Shown here: piece by piece, positions 1 to 12,395 of the stretch
Layout of the letters: each line of letters opens with the position of its first letter
Numbering within the stretch: position 1 is the stretch's first letter
Source of the DNA: Promerops cafer
Lineage: Eukaryota; Chordata; Aves; Passeriformes; Nectariniidae
Direction: 5' to 3'
Length of the DNA: 64,000 bases
Assembly: GCA_013398275.1 (NCBI GenBank)
Contig: VZSE01009986.1
Location: forward strand, 406,400 to 470,399
Program-made: the position numbers and the translations under genes
The notes under the pieces: generated by a model
Told to the model about the DNA's origin: nothing
Databases searched by the model: none
What the model saw: only the letters and a program-made list of their open reading frames with translations

Positions 1-107
1 AGTCCAGCAACAGTGAAAATGTGAGGGGGATTTTCATCTCCGTGTCTACCTTTAGCTCAGCAGTCAACTGGAAAATACCAAAGTACTCATTTTTGTAATC
101 TCACCTG

Positions 108-290
108 TCACAGAGTCATGGAATGGTTTGAGTTGGAAGGAACCTTAAAGCCCATCCAGGTCCATATCCATGGGCAGGGACACCTTCCACTATCCCAGGC
201 TGCTCCCAGCCCTGTCCAACCTGGCCTTGGACACTTCCAGGGATGGGGCAGCCACAGCTGCTCTGGGCACCCTGTGCCAGGGCTTGGTCC
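108..290 (-). mobile_element. CR1 LINE fragment, 3' end
   Basis: Plus strand reads as the complement of an avian CR1 3' end: CACAGAGTCATGGAATGGTT, then TTGGAAGGAACCTTAAAG, GGGCAGGGACACCTTCCACT and CCAACCTGGCCTTGGACACT. It is 5'-truncated as usual for CR1. Short open frames over it are not genes. Confidence 0.93.
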
Positions 291-584
291 TGAAAACCTC
301 ATGGACTCACTGAGGTGCTGCAGTGGGGCTGTGGGAAGGGACCAGGAACTCCACATCTCCAGAGAACCCTGCCCAGGTTCCCTCCATTAGCTCCTCTCCT
401 GTGGGATTTCCAACAGGCGAGGGGAGGAGAAGAAAGCTGAGCCCCACTCTTTAAAGCTGCTTGTTAGAATTAATTGTTTTGACTGACACAGCTGAGTCAG
501 GCAAATGAATGAAAGGTCAAATATAAGGTAATGTTTCTGTTGCCACACAGAAAAAAGCAAAGCTTCATTTACATACTAATGTCT

Positions 585-760
585 GACCTCAATACATTAG
601 TTTCTCTAATTCTGCAGCTTATGAAAGATCACTCTTTAGAAATGATCAACTGTGGTGCAGCTTTAAAAAAAATTTAAATTTTAATAAAGCTTATGGAAAT
701 GACATCTAAGACTACTTATCCTTTATACATGATTACTAATTTATTAATGTTTCCTCCATC
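585..760. repeat. Copy A of a diverged duplicated element
   Basis: Colinear by eye with 3497-3700: AATACATTAGTTTCTCT at 591, AATTTTAATAAAGCTTA at about 676, GGAAATGA, CTTATCCTTTATAC and TGATTA recur in the same order. Differences look mostly like transitions and small indels. It could be an old dispersed repeat or a duplicated regulatory element. Confidence 0.5.
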
Positions 761-3496
761 TATGTTTTATTCCTTTCTTTCTGACCAGCCTTAATCTTTA
801 TGCAAATATAAGTTGCTAAGGGACAAACAAATTTGCAACTACTAATTAAAGGCTTCAAAATTTGCAGCATTTTGTACACTTGTATATAAAATTTAGCTGT
901 CAAATTCAGAGTAAAATGGGGTAAGAATCACAATATTAATATTTCTAAGAATGCTTACTTGATGTATTTTACATTTAGGGCATTGCTAGAAGTATAAATT
1001 AAGCAATTTCAGTATCAGCTTACAACTGCTTACCTAATAAAAGAAAATATTATGTTCTGGATTCTGAAGCTATAATTATTCCCTCAGCTGAGCCTCTATT
1101 CTCCAAGCAAGGACTATGTTAACATAGTTAAAAGCACAGAATGTTTTGCATGACAAACCTATCTATCTATCCACCCATTTATCAGCACAGAATATGGACC
1201 TCCCAAGGAACAGGTAAGTGTTTGTTCCTAGGAAGGAAATATATTCATGTGCTCATTCACAGAAATAAATCATTTAGGAAACTAAGGCCAAGCCAGAGCA
1301 GCGTCTCTGCATTATCAACCATTCATGAATTTGCTTTTATGAACTAATCCCATTACTTTTATTAACACAGAAACTTCCAGCACTCCCAGGATGTCATGGC
1401 AAGCAGTTTCATGGTTTGCCTGCATGTTGTGTGAGTAATCAGCTTTTGTTTTGTTCTGGCCACTCGTGAGTGTCATTTGAAGAAAATGAATATTCATCCC
1501 CTCTTCACCCTCTGGCAAAGTAAAAAACCATCAATAGCACAAGAATTTCCATCTTTCAAAATAATAATATAGTTGCACAAAGATAGAAGTATTAAAAGAA
1601 TGTTAAACCCACGGAATAAGAGATTTTTGACATTATGTTGGAAAAATTATGGCTCTTACATAGAGTTTACTCAACACTTTGGAGAATGCCTTGAGGCAGG
1701 CAAAGCAACCCCAGTGAAGAGTCCATATTTCAAAGAGCAGAATCAATCAGATTAAACATAAGGATTGATAATCACCATGGTGCTAGCAGACAACGAACTC
1801 CTCATCACACCAAATACATTTTGAAAACACAGCAGCTGTCCTGTCTCTGGGAAGCAGAAAATGCTGAAGGAGAATTTCCATCTCTCTCTGAGAGAAAAAA
1901 ACCCTGTATCTCAGTTAAAGAAATAAATGGGGTAAATCACCTCACTTAGATTTTAAACTTCACCTGCAGCTTCCAGGCCTGACAATGGTGTCCCTGTAGA
2001 CGGCTGAAAGGCACAGAGCATGCTGCTTGTTTCAGAGTTGGCAAACACATTTTAGGTGAATCCATGGGTAAAATGTACTCCATAGCTTTGCCATTTGCTT
2101 AAGAAAACCAAAATAATTCATTAGACAGTTGGAAAAGTGAAGCCCAAGCCCCTGCAGCCTGTCAGCAGCCATCACAGCAGCTCTCACCCGCAGCATCCGC
2201 CCGTTCCGGGCTCTCCGTTCCTGTCCCTGGGGTGCTGTTTGTTTGCCACAGCCATCAGTCCCCTTTCTGAGAAGGATGGTTCACTGCCTCTTCAGATTGA
2301 TGGATTTATTATAAAAATAAACACTTCTCATTAAAGATTAAATAGCTTTTGGCAGAAAACAGAAGACTGGAAAGTTTGCTGCCTTCACACAGTGTTAATG
2401 AGTGTTTCCGAGATGTAGAAACTTGGCATGGATCCTGCTCTGCTCCACACCAGGGACACAAAGCCACAGATGAGAACATTCCTGACATTTTCATTTCACA
2501 TGCAGAGAAGTCTAGAGCTGTGGTTTGATCTCCATAGCCCTCCCTATTTCATAGTTTAAATAATTAAAGGTGAAATGCATCTGAGGAGTCTCAGGTGCTG
2601 AAAAAACCCAGCTATTTCCTAATTATTAACTGAGATTCTTTACTTCCAACTTTCTCCTCTTAAGAATAATGGTGGTATCATTCTGTATTCACTACAGATT
2701 TATTACTCTTAATGTAACACAAGCAGTGAATGCTTATGTTATTACCTGTCAGCTATGAGTGCAGCAGAAAATATGGCATTACTGTAATGAAATAATGGAT
2801 AAGCAATGCAAATCCCACATCCAAAGACTTTGTTCCAGTGTAGCAGAAATTATTACAGAACAAAGATCATTAAATATAGTCCCCAATACTTTATTTTCTG
2901 TAGAGGTAGCTGTTATTATTCCTAGTAGATTTATTTGTGTTCATTATTTGCTTTCAAGGTACTTACGTGCCTCATTATTTCTCCAGAGTTTCTTTTGTTT
3001 CTTTAGAAAAGTGTGCCTGAAAAATAATAATGCAGGATAGTGCAAAGGCAAACCAGCTGTAAAGCCTGGGAATACACTGAAATTAGACCACCAAGTGTCT
3101 TACAATAGAACAGAAAAAAAAAAAAAAACAACAGGATATTTCTTCCCATGTGGAAATTATTCTTAGAAAGCAGTTGTGCTTATGCTGGGACAGAAAAGGA
3201 GCTTTACCCTGTCATCCACGGGAGCAGAAAGCAGCAGTGCTATTGCATTTTATCAGCCTTAATCCTCCTATTAAAGCAGGTGAATTCTCAAACACAAAAT
3301 AACACTCCTGATGATTACACTGCTATTAAGTCATGTGACTTCATGCTTTCATTTTGTGGCTACTGGGTGCTAGGCAGTTTTATTGCTTTCTCAGTGTTTC
3401 AGAGATGAGAGACCAATTATTACTTAAAAATAAGCCAATCATCTCTCTTGCTGAAAGATGACTTGCAGCAGAAGTTAAATTATAGAGAACACCACT

Positions 3497-3700
3497 GCCC
3501 CCAATACATTAATTTCTGTCACTCTGTCACTGTAAAAATTTACAGCAGATATAATCTCTTTGAAGGGGGATCAAGTCATAGAAAGTACGAGCCTAGTTTT
3601 AAATAGAATTTTAATTTTAATGAAAGCTTCAGGGAATGATGTTTATGCTGCTTATCTTTCATACCTGGTGATTAAGTTAATTTATACTTAATGGAAGAGG
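3497..3700. repeat. Copy B of a diverged duplicated element
   Basis: Matches copy A in order: AATACATTAATTTCTGT at 3503, AATTTTAATGAAAGCTT at about 3612, GGGAATGA, CTTATCTTTCATAC and TGATTA. The block spacing differs from copy A by about 24 bases. No terminal repeats are seen. Confidence 0.5.
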
Positions 3701-5482
3701 ATATTTCTAATCCCCAGACAGGCTCAACATCTGTCTGTGACTATGTTTTTGGAAGCCTTAAGCTGCTTGTGATTGATGTAATAAAACCAGGATCCTGCAG
3801 AACTGACACCTGAAGGATATCTGTAAGAGGGAAAATGTTATTTTTCTGCTTAAGTCAAACCAAAATCCAAGCACTTCATATTGCTGTCCCTTAAAAACCT
3901 GCTTTGCACTCCCTCACCATTATTTGAGCATGAAGAGGGCAATAAGCAAACAGTTCTCAACTATGTTTATGATCCAATATTCACTCATTATGTGCAGTGC
4001 CTGAGACATGTAACTTTCTGATGGCCTGAAGCTAATGAGAATCACAAACCTCCTGACAAAAAATCTGTGAAATAGTCTCCATTTTTCCTTCACTTCTCCT
4101 TCACATGGAATAGACATTCCATGTCTATTTAAAATCAAATATTAGCAAAAATAAATGTTTGCATTTGTCACATAATTGTAACAGGAAAAAAAGTCTTGAA
4201 ACATCTAGCCAGAAAAAGGTAACATTTTCAACTTTGTCCCAAGAAATCACAGCACTGTCGAAGGAAAAAGAAAGGTATTTCCAGCTGTCATTTATATCCA
4301 TGTTATTTTAAATTCTAATTCTTACAAGGCACTTCCACGTAAGAACTTTGCATTGGTGTTCAGGGATATAATCTGTGTGTGCACATTTATTTATTCCATT
4401 TCACTGTTATCTATTACAAGTCTGTGGTGTGGCCCTGGAGCCCCACTCCAAGGAGATTTGTTTCTTTCCTTAGTGAGGTGATGCACCTCAGCCTGCCCTT
4501 GGCTCATCGATTGGTTCTAACATCTTCTAGGCTGCATGAAATCTGATTTTTTGAAATCAATTTGTTCTTGGGTTGTGCCATTCCTGAGAGAACACAAAGT
4601 ACATGCCACGACTCAGGAGTCACATGAAGAACTGGAGACCAAAACAAAGCATTCAAGGCTCCCCCCAAATATTTTATGCGAAACTATCACAGTTTGTTGT
4701 ATAGCACAGAGATTGTAAAGATGTCAAGGAGACAGGTAAGAAATAAGACATTTTTATACCATATACACATAGCCCTGCTGTACATACAGACATAAACAAA
4801 CACTATGTAACTACAATTTCTGTTTGCAGTATATACCTGTACACTTATGCTATGAAAACTATCTGGTGGGAAGCAATTCAGTATAAGAGAGATTACAGAA
4901 AATTAGAAGTTCTTGGAGTTTACATTACAGAGCAACTGGGAAAATTGATGTAAAGGAAGAGTTGCTTCTGTGCAGCACAAACACTCAAGAAGATGAAAGG
5001 GAAAAAATGTAAAATTAAATACACATATATGCTTCATTTTAGACAAGGCAAGTAAGCTAATATTCTGAAAATCAAATTTCATTCAAGAAGCATTTAACTG
5101 AAGATTAGTAATGGAAATTGTGCATATACAAAAGCCAAGAAAAAACTCTACGGTCAAGAGTGCAGCTGAATCACTGTTCCTGCAGTAAGATACCACCCAA
5201 AACTAGATTATGTTAGCAAGCTACAGGCTACCTAGAGGTGAAGATGATTTTGCTGATAGCAGAAACTCAGCTCAAATGATTAACATATTGAAGTGTCAGG
5301 AAAAAACACTTTGCACTCAAACCTAACTATCAATGCCCTTCCCTGTATGAACACATAAATTCAGTGAATCCCCTGGACAGGGAAGGCACACACAGATGTT
5401 GCCTTTAAGAGAGGGGAAAGAAGAGGTTTTAACTTCAAACTACAACAGCTTTCTTGTATTGAAAACTAAAGAGGAAATTACA

Positions 5483-5520
5483 GGAGGTGGAACGAGATGA
5501 TCTTAAAGGGCCCTTCCAGC
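5483..5520 (+). mobile_element. CR1 LINE remnant (short)
   Basis: GAGGTGGAACGAGATGATCT followed by TAAAGGGCCCTTCCAGC matches the last part of avian CR1. The terminal ATTCTATG octamers are not preserved. Confidence 0.7.
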
Positions 5521-8500
5521 AGAAGGCTGACTCCACCAAACACTTAAGTAAACATTTCAGTACTTGATGAATAAGGTCAGAATTGCTATTGTTTTATATC
5601 CTATCCAATGTAACAAGAGCACATTTCTGACCATATGTAACCTGAATTTTCACTGGTTTCAGCTGAAGCTTCCCGTCAGCAACGCCCAGATACAGCAAAC
5701 ATCTGCATGCAACACAGCTCCCAGGGATGCTTTGAAGTGCTGCTGACTTTATGGTTTAAAAAACAAAGCAACACAAAGCAGCTTACTTTGTTAGAGTTCA
5801 GTCAGAGCAGAGGAGCTCCAAGATCCACGTGGCAGTTTGGGAAGGAGGCTCGGGGAGCAGAGCTGAGCCATCACCTGCTGCTCCTCTGCCCCCAGCCAGA
5901 GCTGCTGGGACAGTGCTGAGGGACACAAACTGCATCTGAACCTGCCTGAAACCACGTTCTCCTACCATCAGGACTCACTGACAATCTCTAATCAAACTAC
6001 TGAATCCAAAGACGTATTTAGACCTGCTGCCTCCATGTTCATTTTGATGCCATGTGGAAAGAGATGAAGCAGCCACCCCTTTGTTCCTGACCTCCCATCT
6101 TTTTGGGCAAACCCTGGAGATTACAGCAACTTTTGTGGCTGCACTACAAAAACTAGAGGAAAGTGACATATTTTCCCTTTTCTCTGTATTTTATCACAAA
6201 GTCTTTCTTTTTATGTAAGAATCATTGTAAGATGGGAAAAAGCAAAAAAAAAAAAACCTTCTTAATGACCAACTTAGAATGTAATATGGTGTGAATATCT
6301 AAGAGATATTGCTAGAGCATGTTTTGATACATTCACATGTTTGGAAAGTTCAGGTTTTATGGAGCCACTTGTGACAGGTCACATTCCTCAGTTTATCTCC
6401 ATTCCTTCCTCTACTGCTCACCAGAGAGAAAAAAGAAAGAAAAGACATGTCAATAAAAAACTAATTAGATTAGCTGCATCTCAGAACACTGTGATTCAAG
6501 TCTAATTGGCCAAAGTAGTCTCCACTCCCAGTTTGATAGCACAGACCCAGAGCTGGGCTCACCCCAGAGCCAGGGGCACTGCACACACCAATTACTGCTA
6601 AAGCACACCACGGGTTTGGGCCAATTAATTCCACAGTGCTGAAAATGAAACCTTTTCAAATCCTGCAACCCATATCAGTTCTTGTCCATTAAAATCTCCA
6701 AATGAGCTGGGCCTGTCATCTGCTCACTTGCTTAGTACATTGTAAGCACTTCCAGCTGTCCCTCAATATGGGGTCATTGCAAGAGATTCAGGATAAGACT
6801 GAATTCACTCTTTATGTGCAAGCTAAAGTACAGCCTGTCCAGTCAAGATGGGAGTGCTTGGAATACAATGTGTGAGCAAACACAGACCTGCTTGCAAAAC
6901 TGGACTGTGAATAACAGCACTTTTTGCAGTGGTAAAGGCTAAAATAGGAATAATCATAAATTAATCCGTATCTATACAAGGGATGTGGTTTTAGCTATTT
7001 TTAAAGAAATATTATTACCCATTATTACCCATTTTTAGTCAATTAAAACATTTCAGATTATATTTCAGATTATAGCCACTTAGAAATTAAAAGATTTATC
7101 ATCAGATTTAATTATCTTTTCTGTGTTGGGACTTCTGCCACAGCACATTCAAATTGTTTGCCAATGTTCTGCCCTGATATTGTATTTTCTGTTGTTGTAG
7201 TACAACATAAGTGGCTCTTAAAACAAATGTAGAACTATTCTGTCAGTCAAGCACTACCAAATCCTTCCCTTCATGGAGGGACACCTCACACTGTAGTTCA
7301 TAGAATTTCCAACAGGGCCTGTCCTAATCAATAGGAGAAAGGTTAAATGCTCTTAAGGATGTAGCAGATAAATAATTGGAAAAGCAAGAACAGAGAGCAA
7401 GGATCAAGATACCACAACATCTGCTTCACAAAACTGAAGAGAGTCATTGAGGCAAGTTCTTCTTGAGCAGGATGAGAAATAGCAGTAGAAATAAATACTC
7501 TCAGCTACAGAAAAACCAAGTTAACATTTCAGTAATCTGAACTGAAGGAACATTGACAAACATCACATTTAAAAATCTCCCTCACATGTCTAACTCATCA
7601 AAAGCTGCCTGGGCTAATGTAACAGACACGAATTGATAGTGGAGCTGGCAGATTGCCTGATGAAGGACTAAACCAGAAAGCCCTGTAGGAAGGAGAAAGG
7701 GGCTAATTCAATGTGCTTCCAAAGGGCTTTGGCAGAATGAGCCTGAATATGAACGCTGGGTCATTTTGACTGATGGAGAAAAGAATTGTGTCAGCCTCCA
7801 AAATGAACCAGAGGAGAAAGATCAATCTCAAAGAAAGCCACACATATGAGTTCATACAGTCTCGGGCAGAAATAAGGCTTGGAGTGAAGAGGTGGTGCTT
7901 GAGAGGCATTTGAATAGCTGCAACCCTGAGCAGGCAAAGGGAGGCAGGAATCAACGGAAAGCTCCGGCAGTCAGCCCACGGAGTCAATCAGCAAATGGAA
8001 GCCCAGACACTGATACTTCCATAGCTGGGTTTATTACAGGCTTATTTTGATAGGCACTAAACTCACTCCATATAATGCAAAAGGCACTGACAACCCTGAG
8101 TAATGAATCCCTGAGGAACATAATACAGTTGCTCACAGCAGTGGGAACTAAGATACATTACAGCCAGCCTGAAGAACAGCCATTATTTTCTGATCAGTGA
8201 TAGCTGCAGCAGCAGCATCCCCCATCCAGCCTCTCCACATGTCTGTGCACTGAGTTTCTGACCCTCTTCAACCACCCCTGTCACACAATCATAACCTTAC
8301 AATGCAGGTAGTGAGATAAACACAGTAATAAATGGCAAGAATGACTTTACCATCAACGAAATCTAGGCTAATCATACTCTCGAGACATCTCTGCACAGTG
8401 TATTTTCATTTTTCCATTAAACATGACCCTAACATCAGGGGAGGTTATGAAACTGAAGAAAAATATCTGGAAAATAAATGAAATACAGCTGAACAGGTGA

Positions 8501-9929
8501 TTTCCTGACTTTCCTTAAGAAAGTACAAAATTGCTCCTCAACATCAAGAAATTAAAAACAGCATTAGGATTTGGAAAATGTCTTTGGAACATACAGAAGA
8601 ATGACCAGAAATTAATTCATGTTTTCATTAAATACAGATCCCATTCTCCTCCTAGAAACTATTCACTTTTTCCTCTATCATGGAAAGGAATAATTTCAAG
8701 AGTAAAAGTTGTGTAACAACACAGTGGAAAAAATTAACCATCTTGTTTTGTGCAAGAAAAGAGGAAAATCTTTTGTGTAGCAAGTTCTACAAAACCTAGT
8801 TTTGAATTTCTTTTTAACACCAAAAGAATAAAATAAAAAAGTCAGTCTAAGAGACATTGATATTTACAGGGTGCTCACAGAACAGAGTGATATTAGCCAA
8901 TGTTTGCATGCTGATCTTGCAAAAATTTGAGAGCGACCACATTGGGGTTCTTCCTGCTCAGGAAATTAGTTAATCATATTTGACATTTGCTAGAGCCACA
9001 GGACCCAGAGAAGAGAATTGTACCTGACATATTTTAAAAAGAAGGGGTAAAAATAATCAGAACATCACAAATAAATTTCAAGGCTAGTTTCAAATGGAAA
9101 AAAGCACTGCAGTGGCATGTACAGAGAACAGCACCCAAGAAAAGATAAACTAGCAATGAAACAGCAAGGGCGTGATAGGTAATAAAGCAAAAGCATTCAG
9201 TTTGGAAGGCACAAGGAATTGATTGTTTTTGTAAGAGCCATAGATTAAATTACATTTCATTTCCAAAGTGTTTCAATTCTTTCTTCTGTCAATGGCTATT
9301 TCAGAGCTGAATGAAAGTCATTATATTACTTAGGGGGCTGCACCTTCATCATCTCTAGCAAGGAAAAAGCAGATTTTATTCCATGAGCAACTCATATTTC
9401 TAATGGCACGCATGCCGTAACGCTATGGTTTCTTTATCAAAAGAATAAAACTGTTCTTTTCTGTCTTGAAATATGTAAGGAACTAGGCATGGACATGCAA
9501 GAGATCACACTAGGACACAGAGTAAACAACAGCAACCAAAATACAAAGGAGTCCTTATTGCTGGATTAATTAGCATTAATAAACTAGGGCATAAATATTT
9601 TTGACAGGATGGGAAAGCGGGTCATTAGCATTTTTGGGATGATATAAATGTTCTTCCTATAACATGCTGAGCAGTCCTGCTCCAAATGGTCCTCCCAGCT
9701 TGCCTTTATACCTCCAAACATCTGACATCCAGTGGAGAATACACAGCATTTACATGAGACTGAGACTCCTTTTTGCTCCTCCAATCTAATGCTATTTGAG
9801 GAAGAATAAATTGCTAATAATTAAACAAATAGTGAAACTAAAACCTTTTTACTACTATCAAGATTCCAAATTAGGCACAGAAAAATAGAAGTTTGCAAAG
9901 CCTTTTGAAATGGATTTTCTGTTGGAGGC

Positions 9930-10100
9930 ACAACATACACAATGATTTGCATCAGTGATTATCTTAATTAAACTGCTGTTTACATAAGTAACGTTGATTT
10001 ACTTTACATGTTGTTCGGTGTCATTAGACCATTCATTTAATTGTGCAAATTTCCTTTAGCTGAAGCCTTCTCCCACCTTCAGCAGGCTGTGAACAGCACC
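9930..10100. promoter_or_regulatory. Candidate conserved noncoding element
   Basis: An AT-rich block with a perfect octamer ATTTGCAT (9945-9952), an AATTAA site and a TGTTTAC forkhead core within 60 bases. The call rests only on motif density; conservation was not tested. Confidence 0.3.
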
Positions 10101-12276
10101 TCTGTTGTAAGGAGTGAATCCAGAGCAAGTTTAATAATTACTACACAAGCTTCAGACAAGTTTCAGTCACACAAATCACTGGGTTAGCTCCAGCATGTCA
10201 ATGGCCTGGATGTTTGCCCTGATCTACTCAAGCCTTAAAATCCATGAGAACAGCACTGCCACACAGACAGAGCAAGGATCAGTACCTCCAGTGATATTTT
10301 ATTACATGTTCTAATTTCTTAATGACGAGCGAAAATATTTAAATATATTGATTTGAACATGTATCAACGCAGATTTTCAATCACTAATTGTTGGCAGTGC
10401 TGAGATAATTACTAACAATCCCTGCATGTAAAGACTAGAGTTGTGTTGGAAAAATTAAGAGATATGTATGGAATGATAAACTGATCTTATTCAGCTTAAC
10501 TTTTTTTTCAATATTATAAATCACATGATAGGAAGGAGGAAAAAATATCAAAACACCATGAAGATGAGGGAAAATTAAACTAAAAAAAATTCTGAGCTAT
10601 TAATCCTTCCTGATAATGAAGTACTTCAGGATGACTTCTAAAACTCACTTTCATTTAGCTGCCTCATTTATTTTAATCTGGGAGATAATTAGAAGGAAAT
10701 CAAATTCTCCATAGCAGAATATTTACCTGAGATGCAGCTCAGACTTCTCAGTATTTCCCCTGCGTGTTCAAACTCTAGGTTATATATATATTGCTAAAAC
10801 CTTACAGAGATTAATGCCCATTACTTAATTAGCATCAAAATTTGAGTCTATGAGGCTTGCTGCTGGTTAGCTGTCAGAACAGCAATTCTTTCAGATTTTC
10901 TATCAACAGGCCAGTTTTGCTCATGAAGTTCCACACACTGTCCCCAGCTCAATAAAAGCACTTGGAAGCAGAAGGGGTGAATGTCAGGGGAAGGATGGGG
11001 CAGTTGTCACACGAGTTCTGCACGTCCTCCCCAGCAGGTCCCAGGGCACTGCCCTGTGCAGGCTGATTTATGGTGCAGACACAAATATTCATCTCCAAGA
11101 TGCTCTGTTAACCAGATTACCCTGGAAGAAAAGCTGCACCACTGATGAATTCTTGCTGTGAAGAGCCAGTGGTTTATCTCATCACCAACTAATCCTGTTA
11201 GAAATTATTTAGCACTCAAAATGTATCAGAGAAGAATCCTCAGCTGAATGAGCCTTCCCCACACACTGGCGTCCTCTAGCAATTTATTTGTAATTATCAT
11301 TTGCCTTTTTTCCATAGCTAATATGAAGTTAATGAATGCCTGACATAACTTCAGCAGAAAAAACCACCATGACTAGTTATATAATTACAGGTTAAAAAAT
11401 GATCTTTTTCAGCTCCATGCACTGAAGTAATCTTTAAGGGTAGAGGTTAAGTACAGGCAACACAGAGTATAAATTGCTTTGCAAAACGTTCTGTACACTG
11501 ACCACTGCAACTTCTCTTGTGTGGCACTGCCTTTGAAGGAAGAGTTTGATCTCATAATAATATTGCAATAATACAGAATTTGTTAGCATTATCAGTCATG
11601 TCCTGTTCATGGGCCTCTGTCTACAAAAGGACAGCAAATTTGCACTTAAAATCATTATAGAATGTGAATAACATTTCAGTTACCACTAAGTGCCAAAAGA
11701 GCAAAATGAATACTTTAGCACGGAGGCAGACCTATGAGCAAGAATTTCTAGGGAAAAAATAAAAAAGAAAAAAAATCACCCTTTCATGTCTTCAAGGAAC
11801 TGCTTAAAATGAAGTGTTTCATCAAAAAAGGAGATATGATTTCTCTCAGCCTGATCCCACCACAGGCATTCCTGTGCAAGCTGCTGCAGGCAGTTCTTCT
11901 CATTTCCAGATCATAGATTTAACTCTGTTTATTATCACAGATTAAGGAAGCAATTTTTAAATACAATATTCATACTTTTCAGCTCCAATGGGGCAATTCA
12001 TTCAGAGTAATTTGTGACTTTCAAGCAAATTAATACACAAATTTACGTCTCATTACTGTTTTGAATAAAAAAAAAGAGGCCTCAAGTAGAAGCACAAATA
12101 AATAAATCTGAGTTACTAAACTGTTTGCACCAGTTAAGAATAAGATATTCCAGGGAAACTGGTATATCCTGATTTACTGTCAGCTTATGGACCTTCTCAG
12201 GGAAAAAAAATCTCATTTTTCTATTTATTGCAAGGCACTGGTGCAAAACCAAGGAAAACCAACTGAGTACACTTAC

Positions 12277-12395
12277 TGAGTATCTTTCCTCTTCTTTTTC
12301 TGAGGGTCCATCAGCCGCAGAGTGTCTCTGATGACAGCAACTTTCACTTTTTCATCAACAGGGCTTGGGACATTTTCAAATACTCCAGGAGAAAG
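12277..12395 (-). CDS. TTLL11: TTLL11 exon 6
   Basis: 119 bp, phase 0 to 2. It encodes LSPGVFENVPSPVDEKVKVA, then VIRDTLRLMDPQKKKRKDT, with a GTAAGT donor. The basic KKKRK stretch closes the catalytic part. This is the leftmost TTLL11 exon I can identify. Confidence 0.95.

Larger units (their letters stand above)
391..12276. other. TTLL11 downstream intron, no exon recognised
   Basis: AT-rich sequence left of TTLL11 exon 6, presumed intron because the gene is incomplete. No frame shows the C-terminal TTLL11 sequence, and all open frames are short and unlike any family I know. It contains one small CR1 remnant, a pair of similar ~170-bp segments and AT-rich blocks with clustered transcription factor motifs, each listed separately. 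Confidence 0.6.

Noticed and set aside
118..390. Overlapping small open frames at the left edge
   Set aside because: They translate a CR1 fragment on the wrong strand or in a degraded frame.
1..12276. Search for the remaining C-terminal TTLL11 exons
   Set aside because: No frame resembling the expected CLKQVFPKYAKQF or IKGTMKLGPTGFR regions was seen. They are probably left of the window.
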